In this document: piece by piece, positions 41,867 to 51,041 of the stretch
Position numbering within the stretch: position 1 is the first letter of the stretch
How the letters are laid out: each line of letters starts with the position of its first letter
Source: Bacteroidia bacterium
GTDB lineage: Bacteria; Bacteroidota; Bacteroidia; J057
NCBI GenBank assembly: GCA_041391665.1
Contig: JAWKNO010000001.1
Span: forward strand, 2,046,001-2,110,000
DNA length: 64,000 nt
Reading direction: 5' to 3'
The notes under the pieces: model-generated
Told to the model about the DNA's origin: nothing
The model's input: only the letters and a program-made list of their open reading frames with translations
The model's database searches: none
Made by a program: the position numbers and the translations under genes

Positions 41867-44245
41867 TCAAAATCCTCCAAACCTCACATCCTTCGGCAAA
41901 TCCGTTTTCTGCAATTGCCACTTTTTGCCCTGGCGGGTCATTCTGATTTCGCGCAATACGTTGTCTTCCGGCAGGCACAGCCATCCGCTGGCTTTGCTGT
42001 CGCTGCCGTAAACGGCCAGTTCGATGTTTTTCCAGTCCATCTGGTCGGTGGACTGCGCTACCTGGATTTTGGGTAAAATCGCGCCCGATCTGACCAGAAT
42101 GATGGCCTCAATCTCACCAGCTTCGATGGTGTGCCAGCCCCTGCCATAAGTTTTTCCTGTCTGATAATCAACCCATTCCCCTCCGGGAAGATAGACGGCG
42201 CGGGAGGTTTTCCCCTCCTCAAACAGCGGCGCAACCATGATGTCTGAGCCAAACATATACGCATCATCGACTTCCCAGGCTCCGGGATCGTCGGGGTATT
42301 CGATCAACAGTGCGCGAACCATCGGCAATCCCTTCTCCGAAGCGATTTTCGACTGGGCATACACATAAGGCATCAGCTGGTACTTCATTTCGATGACTTT
42401 ACGGAAATAGTTCTGGAAGTCGTCGCCATAGTCCCACGGCTCTTTGGGCGGCTGCCCGTGGCAGCGGGTATGCGAGGACATTGCCCCGAAAGGCAGCCAC
42501 CTCCGGTAAAGGTTTTCTGGCGTGCGTTTCGTAAATCCGCCGATGTCGTGACTCCAGAAAGTAAATCCCGAAAGCCCCAGCGACAATCCGCCCCGCAATT
42601 GCGCCTCCATGCCCATATCCGAACTTTCTGCATCGCCGCCCCAGTGTAGCGGATAACGCTGACTGCCTGCCCAGGCACTGCGCGCCCAGATGATCTGTTC
42701 GCCGTTGATCTCCTGTGTCAGGTCTGATACTGTCTTGTTGTACCGCAATGGGTAGAGATTGTGTTCGTAAAAACCGGTACTCCCATTGGCGTAAAGGCCA
42801 TTGTAGGGCGCGGCTTCGCCAAAGTCCACCTTGATCACGGCAACGCCCATCTTCAGGAGGGTACCGATTTTCTGCCGATACCATGCCACGGTCTCCGGAT
42901 TGGTAAAATCGAGGACGGCGTCTTCAAAAGGAATATTGCCTTTGGCATTTTTGACGTGGAGGCCTTTTTGAATGATTTCGGGAAAAAGTTTGTTTTGCGG
43001 CACAAAATAGGGCAGTTGCCACAGGCAGGTGCGAAAACCGTCGGCCTTCAGGTCAGCGATCATTTTCCGGGGGTCGTCAAAACGGCTTTTGGCAAATTCG
43101 TAATCACAGCGCCAGTCAGTCTCAAACCAGCCGGTATCAAAGTGTAAGACATCGGTGGGGATTTTATTCGCCCTGAGTTTAGCTGCCACATTCCGCCCGT
43201 CTGCCTCTGAAAAATAGGTAATTCTGCTCATCCAAAGCCCAAATGACCACAAGGGCGGCATGGGCGCTTTTCCGGTAAGATTGGTATAGGAATCGAGAAT
43301 GTCTTTGGGTTGTCCCAAAAAGATAAACAAGTCCAGCGATTCGTCTCCAATCAATAATTTATTCGTAGCGCCGTAACTCTGCCCAAAATCGCAGGTGATG
43401 GGGGAGGAGGTATGCATAAACATTCCGTAACCCCTGCTGCTCAGGAAAAACGGAATCGGTTTGTACATGCCCGGCGTTTCTACTCCGTTGGGGTCGCAGG
43501 TGTAGAGGTTGACCTTTTGGCCGTATTTGTTGAGGTTGGTGAAGGATTCTCCACAACCAAAGATTTTTTCGTCAGGCGAAAGCTCAAATACTGCGCCCAC
43601 ACTTCGGCTGTAATCCGCCGCCCTTCTTACAAAAGCAAAAGGCATATTGGCACAAAACCCTGCATTGTCGCTGCTGTGGCGTGTTTTGGTAAGCACTTTT
43701 CCGCTGGCATCAAAAAATTCTACCGCCCAGGGTTTTTCCCATACAATCACTTTTCCGTGGAGACTGGTGTATTGATGACCGCCTTTGACTTTGTTGTACA
43801 CCCAGTCCTGAATATGATTTTCCGGTTCTGAAACCAGCATGAGAGAGGGTTCATTTTTTTGAATAACCGTTCCGGTTTTCATCTGTAACCGCACTGTGCG
43901 ACTGTCGATAAATTGCAGGGAAAAAGGCATAACCGGGTTTTCCTCGTATTCCGTGGCGGGAAACTCATTTTGCGCCATGGGGCGGAAACCGTGTTGTGTG
44001 AAGTTGAAGGCATGGGCGGGCGTATAACGCATGCGCTGCCAGTTCAACAGCCCTTCCGCCGTAGCGGGATTAAACGTAACGAGGCTATCGGTAAAAAAGT
44101 AGGTATTGAGGTAATCTTTAAAATCGGGGCTGAGATCGACGGGTTCGTTCATCAGCAATTGCTGATTTTGCCCCGACAAGTTTGTCAGCGCAAATAAAAA
44201 AACCACAAAGAGGAAAATCGCCGGATTCAGTCTGAAAAAAGCCAT
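41867..44245 (-). CDS. GH31 alpha-glycosidase (alpha-xylosidase-like), secreted
   Basis: 792 residues from the ATG at 44245 (a TTG two codons upstream is less likely), with signal peptide 'FLFVVFLFALTNLSGQ'. N-terminal beta-sandwich, then a GH31 (beta/alpha)8 barrel: substrate-side 'LHFDTGWFETDWRCDYEF', nucleophile Asp474 in 'VIKVDFGEAAP' and acid/base Asp538 in 'HWGGDAESSD'. The K-x-D-F-G-E sequence and 'WMSRITYFSEADGRNVA' favour the alpha-xylosidase/YicI-like group. C-terminal beta domains follow ('MFGSDIMVAPLFEEG'). It stands alone; no Sus pair is adjacent. Confidence 0.94.
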   Translation of the reverse strand: MAFFRLNPAIFLFVVFLFALTNLSGQNQQLLMNEPVDLSPDFKDYLNTYFFTDSLVTFNPATAEGLLNWQRMRYTPAHAFNFTQHGFRPMAQNEFPATEYEENPVMPFSLQFIDSRTVRLQMKTGTVIQKNEPSLMLVSEPENHIQDWVYNKVKGGHQYTSLHGKVIVWEKPWAVEFFDASGKVLTKTRHSSDNAGFCANMPFAFVRRAADYSRSVGAVFELSPDEKIFGCGESFTNLNKYGQKVNLYTCDPNGVETPGMYKPIPFFLSSRGYGMFMHTSSPITCDFGQSYGATNKLLIGDESLDLFIFLGQPKDILDSYTNLTGKAPMPPLWSFGLWMSRITYFSEADGRNVAAKLRANKIPTDVLHFDTGWFETDWRCDYEFAKSRFDDPRKMIADLKADGFRTCLWQLPYFVPQNKLFPEIIQKGLHVKNAKGNIPFEDAVLDFTNPETVAWYRQKIGTLLKMGVAVIKVDFGEAAPYNGLYANGSTGFYEHNLYPLRYNKTVSDLTQEINGEQIIWARSAWAGSQRYPLHWGGDAESSDMGMEAQLRGGLSLGLSGFTFWSHDIGGFTKRTPENLYRRWLPFGAMSSHTRCHGQPPKEPWDYGDDFQNYFRKVIEMKYQLMPYVYAQSKIASEKGLPMVRALLIEYPDDPGAWEVDDAYMFGSDIMVAPLFEEGKTSRAVYLPGGEWVDYQTGKTYGRGWHTIEAGEIEAIILVRSGAILPKIQVAQSTDQMDWKNIELAVYGSDSKASGWLCLPEDNVLREIRMTRQGKKWQLQKTDLPKDVRFGGF

Positions 44246-44307
44246 GAGCAATAGGGGTTAAAAATCAATGACTTCAAGTTAAGCTGAAAAATGAAAAGAT
44301 TATATGA

Positions 44308-44490
44308 ACAGTTTCATATTTGCCGAACTACTGGTCAGGATCAAGTCGCTGCTCCGAAGAAGCAGCAAGGCTGACGCCCGGAACCTACGAAGCAGAAGTG
44401 TTTAGTGAAAATGAGTCAATAGGAAGCATACGATTCTCTTTTCGGCAGCATTTTCCTTCAAAAACGCATGAGGGGACCCCATTTTTCTGA
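44308..44490 (+). pseudogene. Possible remnant of a secreted-protein C-terminus
   Basis: An open stretch of 60 codons without a start, bounded by stops. It reads protein-like near the end ('LTPGTYEAEVFSENESIGSI', then 'RFSFRQHF'), resembling the closing beta strands of an exported domain. There is no start codon or upstream part, and a terminator overlaps its end. It could be chance. Confidence 0.25.
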
Positions 44491-44509
44491 AGAGGAAGAT
44501 GGGGTTTTT
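44476..44509 (+). terminator. Rho-independent terminator-like hairpin
   Basis: CCCCAT (44477-44482) pairs with ATGGGG (44499-44504), followed by TTTTT. The same CCCCAT...ATGGGG-TTTTT design recurs at 50997-51029 and, decayed, at 52157-52189. No complete gene ends directly before it. Confidence 0.6.
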
Positions 44510-44553
44510 CTATTCATTGTTTTGCGAAATGCATTTCCCAATTGTAAATCACG

Positions 44554-44612
44554 ACGTTAACAAAAAATTAACGTTCGCCACTTGTCCGTATAATCAAGTT
44601 GGTGTAAATTTG
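44554..44612 (+). promoter_or_regulatory. Promoter with upstream inverted repeat for the small exported protein
   Basis: TTG (44582-44584), a 20-nt spacer and TAAATTTG (44605-44612) match the Bacteroidota promoter, giving a start point a few nt before the ATG at 44624. Just upstream lies ACGTTAA-CAAAAAA-TTAACGT (44554-44574), a perfect 7-bp inverted repeat placed as an activator or repressor site. Confidence 0.65.
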
Positions 44613-44623
44613 CCCGCCAAGTA

Positions 44624-45064
44624 ATGAAAAACTGTTTAAGAAATATTCTGACGCTGTGTGTCTTTTTGTTGACTGTAAGCAGCCAGTTATGGGCCCATGC
44701 TGGCCGGGAGAATATTCAACAGTCTTCAATAAAAATTTCAGGAGAGTCAAAACGTGCCGGATTTGATATTGGCGAATTTGATCTCACCTCCATCCTTAAA
44801 TTTACTTCAGCTACTCCGGAAAGGGAAAATCCCGAACTAAAGATTTCCATTCTTCCCTATGAGGAAAAGGAAGAGGATGAGGAAGACAAATTTGTTTCTC
44901 TTCATAAGAATTCGAATAGCGGTCATAATTTTGATGTTACAGGCCACATCCTGATACCTGCCTATTATTTTCAATACCTGACCCAGTGTTTGCCGCCCCA
45001 TGAACCAGCTGGGGAGCCCTTGGTTGGCGATCGCTCTATCCTGTTTCGCGTATTTAGGATTTGA
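44624..45064 (+). CDS. Small exported protein of unknown function
   Basis: 146 residues with signal peptide 'LTLCVFLLTVSSQLWAHAG'. The mature part is acidic in the middle ('EEKEEDEEDKFV') and ends in an aromatic, Pro-rich tail ('LIPAYYFQYLTQCLPPHEP'). No domain is recognised. A well-formed promoter and start support it as real. Nothing ties it functionally to the GH31 or RND neighbours. Confidence 0.65.
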   Translation: MKNCLRNILTLCVFLLTVSSQLWAHAGRENIQQSSIKISGESKRAGFDIGEFDLTSILKFTSATPERENPELKISILPYEEKEEDEEDKFVSLHKNSNSGHNFDVTGHILIPAYYFQYLTQCLPPHEPAGEPLVGDRSILFRVFRI

Positions 45065-45186
45065 TTCACATCTTATTGGGGTAACCTGAAGTTGCCTTAA
45101 ACTTAGCCATATTTTTTATCCCTCCCCTCCGAGCCCGCTTACCATTTGGTCAGCAGGATGTTTGTGTATAATGGGTTTTTTGTCCA

Positions 45187-45218
45187 TTTGAAAATAAAAT
45201 CTTTAAAATAATTATTTG
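45187..45218 (+). promoter_or_regulatory. Candidate promoter of the second efflux operon
   Basis: TTTG (45187-45190), a 20-nt spacer and ATTATTTG (45211-45218), which differs from TAnnTTTG at its first two bases. It would start transcription near 45225, favouring the ATG at 45236 over the in-frame GTG at 45218. Confidence 0.4.
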
Positions 45219-45235
45219 TGAAAAGTATCACTATC

Positions 45236-46318
45236 ATGAAGAGACTTCTCTTACCTGTGAGTTTGTGTGTCTTATTGTGGCATACGAGCTGCGAATCCAA
45301 AAAGGAAAAGGAAGAATCAGAAGCCAAATTTCTGGTTACCACTCCTATGAAAATGGACACCACCGTTACAGACGAATATGTGTGTCAGATCCATTCTATT
45401 CAGCATATTGAATTGAGGGCCCTGGAAAAAGGTTATTTGCAGAATATCTATGTGGATGAAGGTCAGTTTGTCAAAAAAGGTCAGCTGATGTTTAAGATCA
45501 TGCCCAACCTTTACGAAGCTGAGCTCCAGAAAGCACAGGCCGAAGCCAGAGTCGCAGAGATTGAATATCTGAATACCAAATCGCTTGCTGACAGCAATAT
45601 CGTATCCCAAAACGAACTGGCTATGTCGCTGGCCAAATTTGAAAAGGCCAAAGCCGAAATGTCTCTGGCGCAGGTTCATCTGGGATTTACTGAAATCAGG
45701 GCGCCATTTGATGGGATCATGGACCGCTTGCATGTACGGTTGGGGAGTCTCGTGGAAGAGGGCGAATTGCTTACTTCCCTTTCCGACAACAGCAAAATGT
45801 GGGTGTATTTCAACGTACCTGAACCCGAATATCTGAATTATAAAGTCAAAGCGAGTCAGGGGGAAAAGACGGTTGTGAATTTGCTGATGGCAAATGGTCA
45901 GGTATTTGATTACCCCGGACTATTGGAAACCATTGAAGGCGAATTTAACAATGAGACGGGTAATATCGCCTTTAGAGCTACTTTTCCCAATCCCAAAGGA
46001 CTCCTGAGACATGGGGAAACGGGCAATATCCAGTTGCCGATAGCGCTGAAAGATGCACTTCTCATTCCACAGAAATCCACATTTGAGGTTCTTGACAAGA
46101 AGTATGTATTCGTCGTGGATCAGGAAGGGGTAGTAAAATCAAGACAAATTACTATTGGGGAAGAGCTTCCTCATTTATACGTGGTGACCGAAGGCCTGGA
46201 GGAAAATGATAAGATTCTCCTTGAAGGTTTACGTCTGGTAAGAGAAAATGACAAAATAGAATATGAACTGATGGAGCCTGCGGCTGTGATCACACAGTTG
46301 GAGTTGTATGCAGAATAA
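45236..46318 (+). CDS. RND efflux periplasmic adaptor lipoprotein
   Basis: 361 residues from the ATG at 45236, giving a lipoprotein signal 'SLCVLLWHTSCESKK'. Barrel-sandwich halves are 'ELRALEKGYLQNIYVDEGQF' and 'FTEIRAPFDGIMDRLHVRLG', with a coiled-coil hairpin between ('ELQKAQAEARVAEIEYL'). Beta-barrel and membrane-proximal parts follow ('GNIQLPIALKDALLIPQKST'). AcrA/MexA type. The permease starts 26 nt downstream. Confidence 0.94.
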   Translation: MKRLLLPVSLCVLLWHTSCESKKEKEESEAKFLVTTPMKMDTTVTDEYVCQIHSIQHIELRALEKGYLQNIYVDEGQFVKKGQLMFKIMPNLYEAELQKAQAEARVAEIEYLNTKSLADSNIVSQNELAMSLAKFEKAKAEMSLAQVHLGFTEIRAPFDGIMDRLHVRLGSLVEEGELLTSLSDNSKMWVYFNVPEPEYLNYKVKASQGEKTVVNLLMANGQVFDYPGLLETIEGEFNNETGNIAFRATFPNPKGLLRHGETGNIQLPIALKDALLIPQKSTFEVLDKKYVFVVDQEGVVKSRQITIGEELPHLYVVTEGLEENDKILLEGLRLVRENDKIEYELMEPAAVITQLELYAE

Positions 46319-46344
46319 TTCACGTATCCTGAAAACCAAAAGAA

Positions 46345-49300
46345 ATGTTTGCTAACATTATTCACAGACCCGTCTTTGCTATTGTAATTTCGGTCGTCTT
46401 CCTTTTCATCGGTACGTTGGCGATCAAACAGCTACCGATCTCTCAATTTCCGCAGATTGCGCCTACAACAGTAAGTATATTTATCGCTTACCCTGGCGCA
46501 AGCGCGGATGTATTGATCAAATCTACTCTGATCACACTGGAAAATGCTATTAACGGTGTTCCCGGTATGAGATATATGACAACGGATGCTACCAGTGCCG
46601 GAGAAGCTACAGTCAGTGTAATCTTTGACCCTGGTACGGATCCCAACCTTGCGGTTATACAGGTGAAAACAAGGGTGGACCAGGTGATGCCGCTTTTGCC
46701 CGAACTGGTTCAGCGGGAAGGGGTAATCATTTCTCCTATTCAGCCCAGTATGCTGATGTATGTCAACCTGTATAGTACAGATGAAGAGCTGGACGAAAAA
46801 TTTCTGTACAACTACGCAACGGTCTCTATGATCCCGGAGATACAGCGGATCAAAGGGGTCGCCAGAGCCCAAATTCTCGGTAGCCGCAGATATGCTATGC
46901 GTGTATGGCTGAACCCGGACCGCATGCGGGCCTATAATATCTCCATTGAAGAAGTGATGGAAGCGATGGGTGAACAAAGTATTATTGGCCGGCCGGGCAG
47001 GATCGGACAGAGTTCTGGTATTGCTGCGCAGTCTCTGGAATACGTACTCACCTATAAAGGGCGCTACAATACACCGGAAGAGTATGAAGGAATTATTATC
47101 CGGGCCAACTCGGAAGGGGAAAGTATCCGTTTGAAAGATATCGCCACCGTGGAGTTGGGGAGTGAATTTTTTGACATCTACTCCAACCTGGATGGCGAAC
47201 CGTCGGCAGCTATCGTATTGAAGCAAAACTACGGCAGTAATGCCAGTGATGTAATTAAAGAGGTAAAAGTGCTTCTGGAAGAGATGAAACGGAGTTTTCC
47301 TCCGGGAGTTGATTACAAAATCAGCTATGACGTTTCTCAATTTCTGGATGCCTCCATTGAGAAAGTGCTTCATACGCTGGGCGAAGCGTTTATTCTTGTA
47401 GCCATTGTTGTGTTCGTGTTCCTGGGTGATTGGCGTTCGACGTTGATTCCTACCCTGGCTGTACCGGTGTCGCTCGTCGGAGCATTCTTTTTTATGCAGT
47501 TTTTCGGACTCTCCATCAACCTGATCACCTTGTTTGCACTTGTGCTTGCGATCGGTATTGTGGTGGATAACGCGATTGTCGTAGTCGAGGCGGTACATGC
47601 CAAGATGGAGGAGAAAAATATGTCCCCCTACGGTGCTACCAAAGAGGTGCTTCAGGAAATCAGCGGTGCCATCATTGCTATCACACTTGTAATGACAGCG
47701 GTATTTGTGCCCCTGGTATTTATGACTGGTCCGGTTGGGGTATTCTATCGCCAGTTTTCGATAACTATGGCAACGTCCATCATCCTCTCAGGGGTTGTGG
47801 CGCTTACCCTTACCCCAGTGTTGTGTGCCATGATTCTGAAAAACAACCATGGTAAGGAAAAGAAAAGGAACCCATTGACCCGATTGCTCGATGCCTTTAA
47901 CCGCTGGTTTGAAAGGGTCACCGGAAGATATACCAACCTCCTTCGGAAAATCGTCAGCCGGCGCGCACTCACTTTTCTCATCCTCATAGGATTTTGTGTG
48001 GGGATATTCTTTGAAAACCGGGTACTTCCTGCGGGCTTTATCCCCGGAGAAGACCAGGGTACGATTTATGCGATTATCCAAACCCCTCCCGGTGCTACGT
48101 TGGAAAGAACCAACCAGGTATCGCAGAAGCTTCAGAAAATATGCGAAGAAGTAGAGGGGGTAGAATCGGTTTCTTCACTGGCTGGTTATGAGATTATGAC
48201 CGAAGGACGAGGATCCAATGCCGGTACCTGTCTGATCAACCTGAAAAACTGGTCTGAGCGGGAGAAGTCTGTGAAGGAAATCATGGAAGAACTTGAAGAA
48301 AAATCGAAAGGCCTGGGCGCGGTGGTAGAGTTTTTTGAACCACCGGCAGTTCCTGGCTTTGGTTCTTCCGGAGGCTTTTCGCTGCGTCTGCTGGATAAAT
48401 CGACAAGTACCGATTACCAAGAGTTTGATAAGGCAAATAAGGAATTTATGGACAACCTCAGCAAGCGAAAAGAGCTGACGGGTCTGTTTACTTTCTTCGC
48501 TGCCAACTACCCGCAGTACGAATTGGTGCTTGACAATAAAGTTGCCATGCAGAAGGGCGTATCGATCGGAAAAGCGATGGAAAACCTGAACATCCTGATC
48601 GGTAGTACCTATGAACAGGGATTTATCCGGTTTGACCGTTTTTTCAAGGTGTATGTTCAGTCCGCGCCCGAATTCAGAAGGCTGCCCTCCGATATTTTGA
48701 ATTTGTTTATCAAAAATGAAAGCGGAGAGATGGTGCCCTATTCGGCATTCATGACACTCAAAAAACAACAGGGGCCAAACGAAATTACCCGTTACAATAT
48801 GTACAATTCTGCGGCGATACGGGGGCTTCCTGCACCAGGATATACCACCGCAGATGCGATTCAGGCCATACGGGAAGTGGCGAGTGAGACTTTGCCTAAG
48901 GGGTATGACATTGCGTGGGAAGGGCTTTCCTATGACGAATCCAGCAGGGGAAATGAGTCGGTCTATATTTTCATTATCGTACTGGCGTTTGTTTACCTGG
49001 TGTTGGCAGCACAATACGAAAGTTTCCTGTTGCCTCTGGCGGTAATTCTTTCGATTCCACTCGGGATATTTGGATCGTTTTTCCTGCTGAAAATGATGGG
49101 GTTGGATAATGACATTTACGCTCAGATAGGAATGATTATGCTGGTAGGGTTGCTGGGAAAAAATGCCGTACTGATTGTGGAGTTTGCCGTTCAGGAAAAC
49201 CGGCATGGAGCCTCCGTTTTTGAAGCAGCTATCGCCGGTGCAAAAACGCGTTTTCGCCCGATTCTGATGACTTCATTCGCCTTTATTGCGGGGTTGATTC

Positions 49301-49506
49301 CACTGGTAATAGCGACTGGCGCTGGTGCCATTGGTAACAAGACCATTGGCTCCTCTGCACTGGGAGGGATGCTTTTCGGTACCCTCTTTGGGGTAATCAT
49401 CATCCCTGGCTTGTACTACATTTTCGGCAAAATGGCAGAGGGCCGCAAGATGATAAAAGATGAATACTTTAGTCCAATCACAGAAGTAATCGCGAACAAT
49501 GATTAA
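46345..49506 (+). CDS. RND efflux permease (HAE1/AcrB type), second system
   Basis: 1053 residues. N-terminal 'FANIIHRPVFAIVISVVFLF', porter domain, and TM4 with the acid pair in 'AIGIVVDNAIVVVEAVH'. The second-half equivalents are 'GLLGKNAVLIVEFAVQ' and 'RFRPILMTSFAFIAGLIPLV'. This is the classical AcrB/MexB subgroup with longer porter loops, unlike the shorter pump at 19685. It overlaps the following outer-membrane gene by 8 nt, so the three genes form one translationally coupled operon. Confidence 0.96.
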   Translation: MFANIIHRPVFAIVISVVFLFIGTLAIKQLPISQFPQIAPTTVSIFIAYPGASADVLIKSTLITLENAINGVPGMRYMTTDATSAGEATVSVIFDPGTDPNLAVIQVKTRVDQVMPLLPELVQREGVIISPIQPSMLMYVNLYSTDEELDEKFLYNYATVSMIPEIQRIKGVARAQILGSRRYAMRVWLNPDRMRAYNISIEEVMEAMGEQSIIGRPGRIGQSSGIAAQSLEYVLTYKGRYNTPEEYEGIIIRANSEGESIRLKDIATVELGSEFFDIYSNLDGEPSAAIVLKQNYGSNASDVIKEVKVLLEEMKRSFPPGVDYKISYDVSQFLDASIEKVLHTLGEAFILVAIVVFVFLGDWRSTLIPTLAVPVSLVGAFFFMQFFGLSINLITLFALVLAIGIVVDNAIVVVEAVHAKMEEKNMSPYGATKEVLQEISGAIIAITLVMTAVFVPLVFMTGPVGVFYRQFSITMATSIILSGVVALTLTPVLCAMILKNNHGKEKKRNPLTRLLDAFNRWFERVTGRYTNLLRKIVSRRALTFLILIGFCVGIFFENRVLPAGFIPGEDQGTIYAIIQTPPGATLERTNQVSQKLQKICEEVEGVESVSSLAGYEIMTEGRGSNAGTCLINLKNWSEREKSVKEIMEELEEKSKGLGAVVEFFEPPAVPGFGSSGGFSLRLLDKSTSTDYQEFDKANKEFMDNLSKRKELTGLFTFFAANYPQYELVLDNKVAMQKGVSIGKAMENLNILIGSTYEQGFIRFDRFFKVYVQSAPEFRRLPSDILNLFIKNESGEMVPYSAFMTLKKQQGPNEITRYNMYNSAAIRGLPAPGYTTADAIQAIREVASETLPKGYDIAWEGLSYDESSRGNESVYIFIIVLAFVYLVLAAQYESFLLPLAVILSIPLGIFGSFFLLKMMGLDNDIYAQIGMIMLVGLLGKNAVLIVEFAVQENRHGASVFEAAIAGAKTRFRPILMTSFAFIAGLIPLVIATGAGAIGNKTIGSSALGGMLFGTLFGVIIIPGLYYIFGKMAEGRKMIKDEYFSPITEVIANND

Positions 49507-50932
49507 TCGTAAAATAATTCAATATCTGGCTTTGGCCTGCATCCTGTTTGTATTTCAGGCCTGTTCGATTCCTGCATTGGTAGAGAAAACTGAAAATCGC
49601 GCCCTTCCCGGGAATTATAGAAATTCGCAGGATACTACCAATTCGGCAAAGGTCGACTGGCGGGACTATTTTACCGATGCATACCTGTATGACCTGATCG
49701 AAACTGCTCTGAAAAACAACCAGGAGCTGAATATCGTTCAGCAGGAAATTAATATTTCCCAAAATGAGGTCATGGCCCGCAAAGGAGAATATCTGCCTTT
49801 TGTGAATGTGCAGGGAGCTACGGGGGTGGAAAAAGTTGGTAGATACACCAGCCAGGGTGCCAATGATGCCAACACGGAAATCAGACCCGGAAGGGAATTC
49901 CCTGACCCGCTTCCTGATTTTATGCTGGCTGGGTATGCTTCATGGGAAGTGGATATCTGGAAAAAGCTGCGAAACGCAAAAAAATCGGCTTTGACCCGGT
50001 ACTTGTCTTCTGTCGAAGGAAAAAACTTTCTGGTAACCCAGCTGGTTGCGGAAGTTGCTGGTTCTTACTTCGAACTAATGGCACTGGATAATCAGTTGGA
50101 AAATGTGCGGCGAACTATTGAAATTCAGCAGAATGTCCTGAAAATCATCAAACTTCAGAAGCAGGCTGCAAAAGTTACCGAACTCGCTGTGCGAAAGTTT
50201 GAGGCGGAAGTGCTCAAAAACCAAAGCCTTCAGTACGCCCTCCTGCAGGAGATTACGGAGACGGAAAACAGGATCAACTTTCTTCTGGGTAGGTATCCGC
50301 AGCCGATTCAAAGAAATTCGCAGAATTTCACAGAAATGGTGCCGGAGGCTATTTTTGAAGGGATTCCCTCACAGTTGCTGGCAAACCGGCCCGATATCAG
50401 ACAGGCAGAGCTGGAACTGGCAGCGTCAAAGCTGGATGTGCAGGTGGCCCGGGCTGAGTTTTACCCATCGTTGCGGTTGACCGCGGGTCTGGGGCTTCAG
50501 GCATTTAATCCCAAATTGCTGGTCACTACGCCTGAGTCCATTCTGTTTAATCTGGCTGGCGATATGGTAATGCCCGCCATAAACCGGAACGCGATAAAGG
50601 CAAATTATTATTCTGCCAATTCAAGACAGATCCAGGCGGTTTACAGTTATGAGCAGTCGGTGTTAAATGCCTATATCGAGGTTGTCAATCAGCTTTCAAA
50701 TGTCAGCAACCTGGAAAGTAGCTACCAGTTGAAAGTGAGTCAGGTTAATACGCTTACGGAGTCGGTGGACATTGCCACCCGGCTTTTTCAGTCAGCGCGC
50801 GCCGACTATATGGAGATCCTCCTGACCCAGCGCGACGCGCTGGAGGCGAGAATGGAAATGATCGAAACCAAAAAACAGCAAATGGATGCCATGGTCAGAA
50901 TATATCAGGCCCTGGGCGGTGGATGGAATTAG
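49499..50932 (+). CDS. TolC/NodT-type outer-membrane efflux lipoprotein
   Basis: 477 residues with lipobox 'FVFQACSIPALVEK'. Two efflux-protein repeats form the trimeric channel: 'ALKNNQELNIVQQEINISQN' begins the first, and the second includes 'LLANRPDIRQAELELAASKL', a NodT-family signature, and 'AEFYPSLRLTAGLGLQAFN'. It completes the second pump (adaptor-permease-channel). A terminator follows at 50997. Confidence 0.95.
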   Translation: MINRKIIQYLALACILFVFQACSIPALVEKTENRALPGNYRNSQDTTNSAKVDWRDYFTDAYLYDLIETALKNNQELNIVQQEINISQNEVMARKGEYLPFVNVQGATGVEKVGRYTSQGANDANTEIRPGREFPDPLPDFMLAGYASWEVDIWKKLRNAKKSALTRYLSSVEGKNFLVTQLVAEVAGSYFELMALDNQLENVRRTIEIQQNVLKIIKLQKQAAKVTELAVRKFEAEVLKNQSLQYALLQEITETENRINFLLGRYPQPIQRNSQNFTEMVPEAIFEGIPSQLLANRPDIRQAELELAASKLDVQVARAEFYPSLRLTAGLGLQAFNPKLLVTTPESILFNLAGDMVMPAINRNAIKANYYSANSRQIQAVYSYEQSVLNAYIEVVNQLSNVSNLESSYQLKVSQVNTLTESVDIATRLFQSARADYMEILLTQRDALEARMEMIETKKQQMDAMVRIYQALGGGWN

Positions 50933-50996
50933 GTAGAGAATACGTGAAAATCTACGGTTTAAAAGGATTTTTTGGATTTTTACATGCATTAAGGAA

Positions 50997-51029
50997 CCCC
51001 ATCATTCTGAAAAGGATGATGGGGTTTTT
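50997..51029 (+). terminator. Rho-independent terminator of the second efflux operon
   Basis: CCCCATCAT (50997-51005) pairs with ATGATGGGG (51016-51024), followed by TTTTT. It is 64 nt after the NodT-type stop and 13 nt before the convergent YceI stop. Confidence 0.85.
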
Positions 51030-51041
51030 GTATGGCTTACC

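Larger units (their letters stand above)
44252..44623. other. Intergenic region between GH31 and a small exported protein
   Basis: 372 nt between divergent genes. It holds a possible coding remnant (44308-44490), a terminator-like hairpin (44476-44509), an inverted repeat ACGTTAA/TTAACGT (44554-44574) and the promoter of the next gene (44582-44612). No RNA gene is recognised. Confidence 0.6.

Noticed and set aside
46432..47598. 388-codon minus-strand frame opposite the RND permease (others at 48175-49206, 9550-10488 and 30231-31226)
   Set aside because: Each is antisense to a strongly supported gene with full family motifs. The translations are low in recognisable domains and rich in His/Arg/Cys, as expected for shadow frames.
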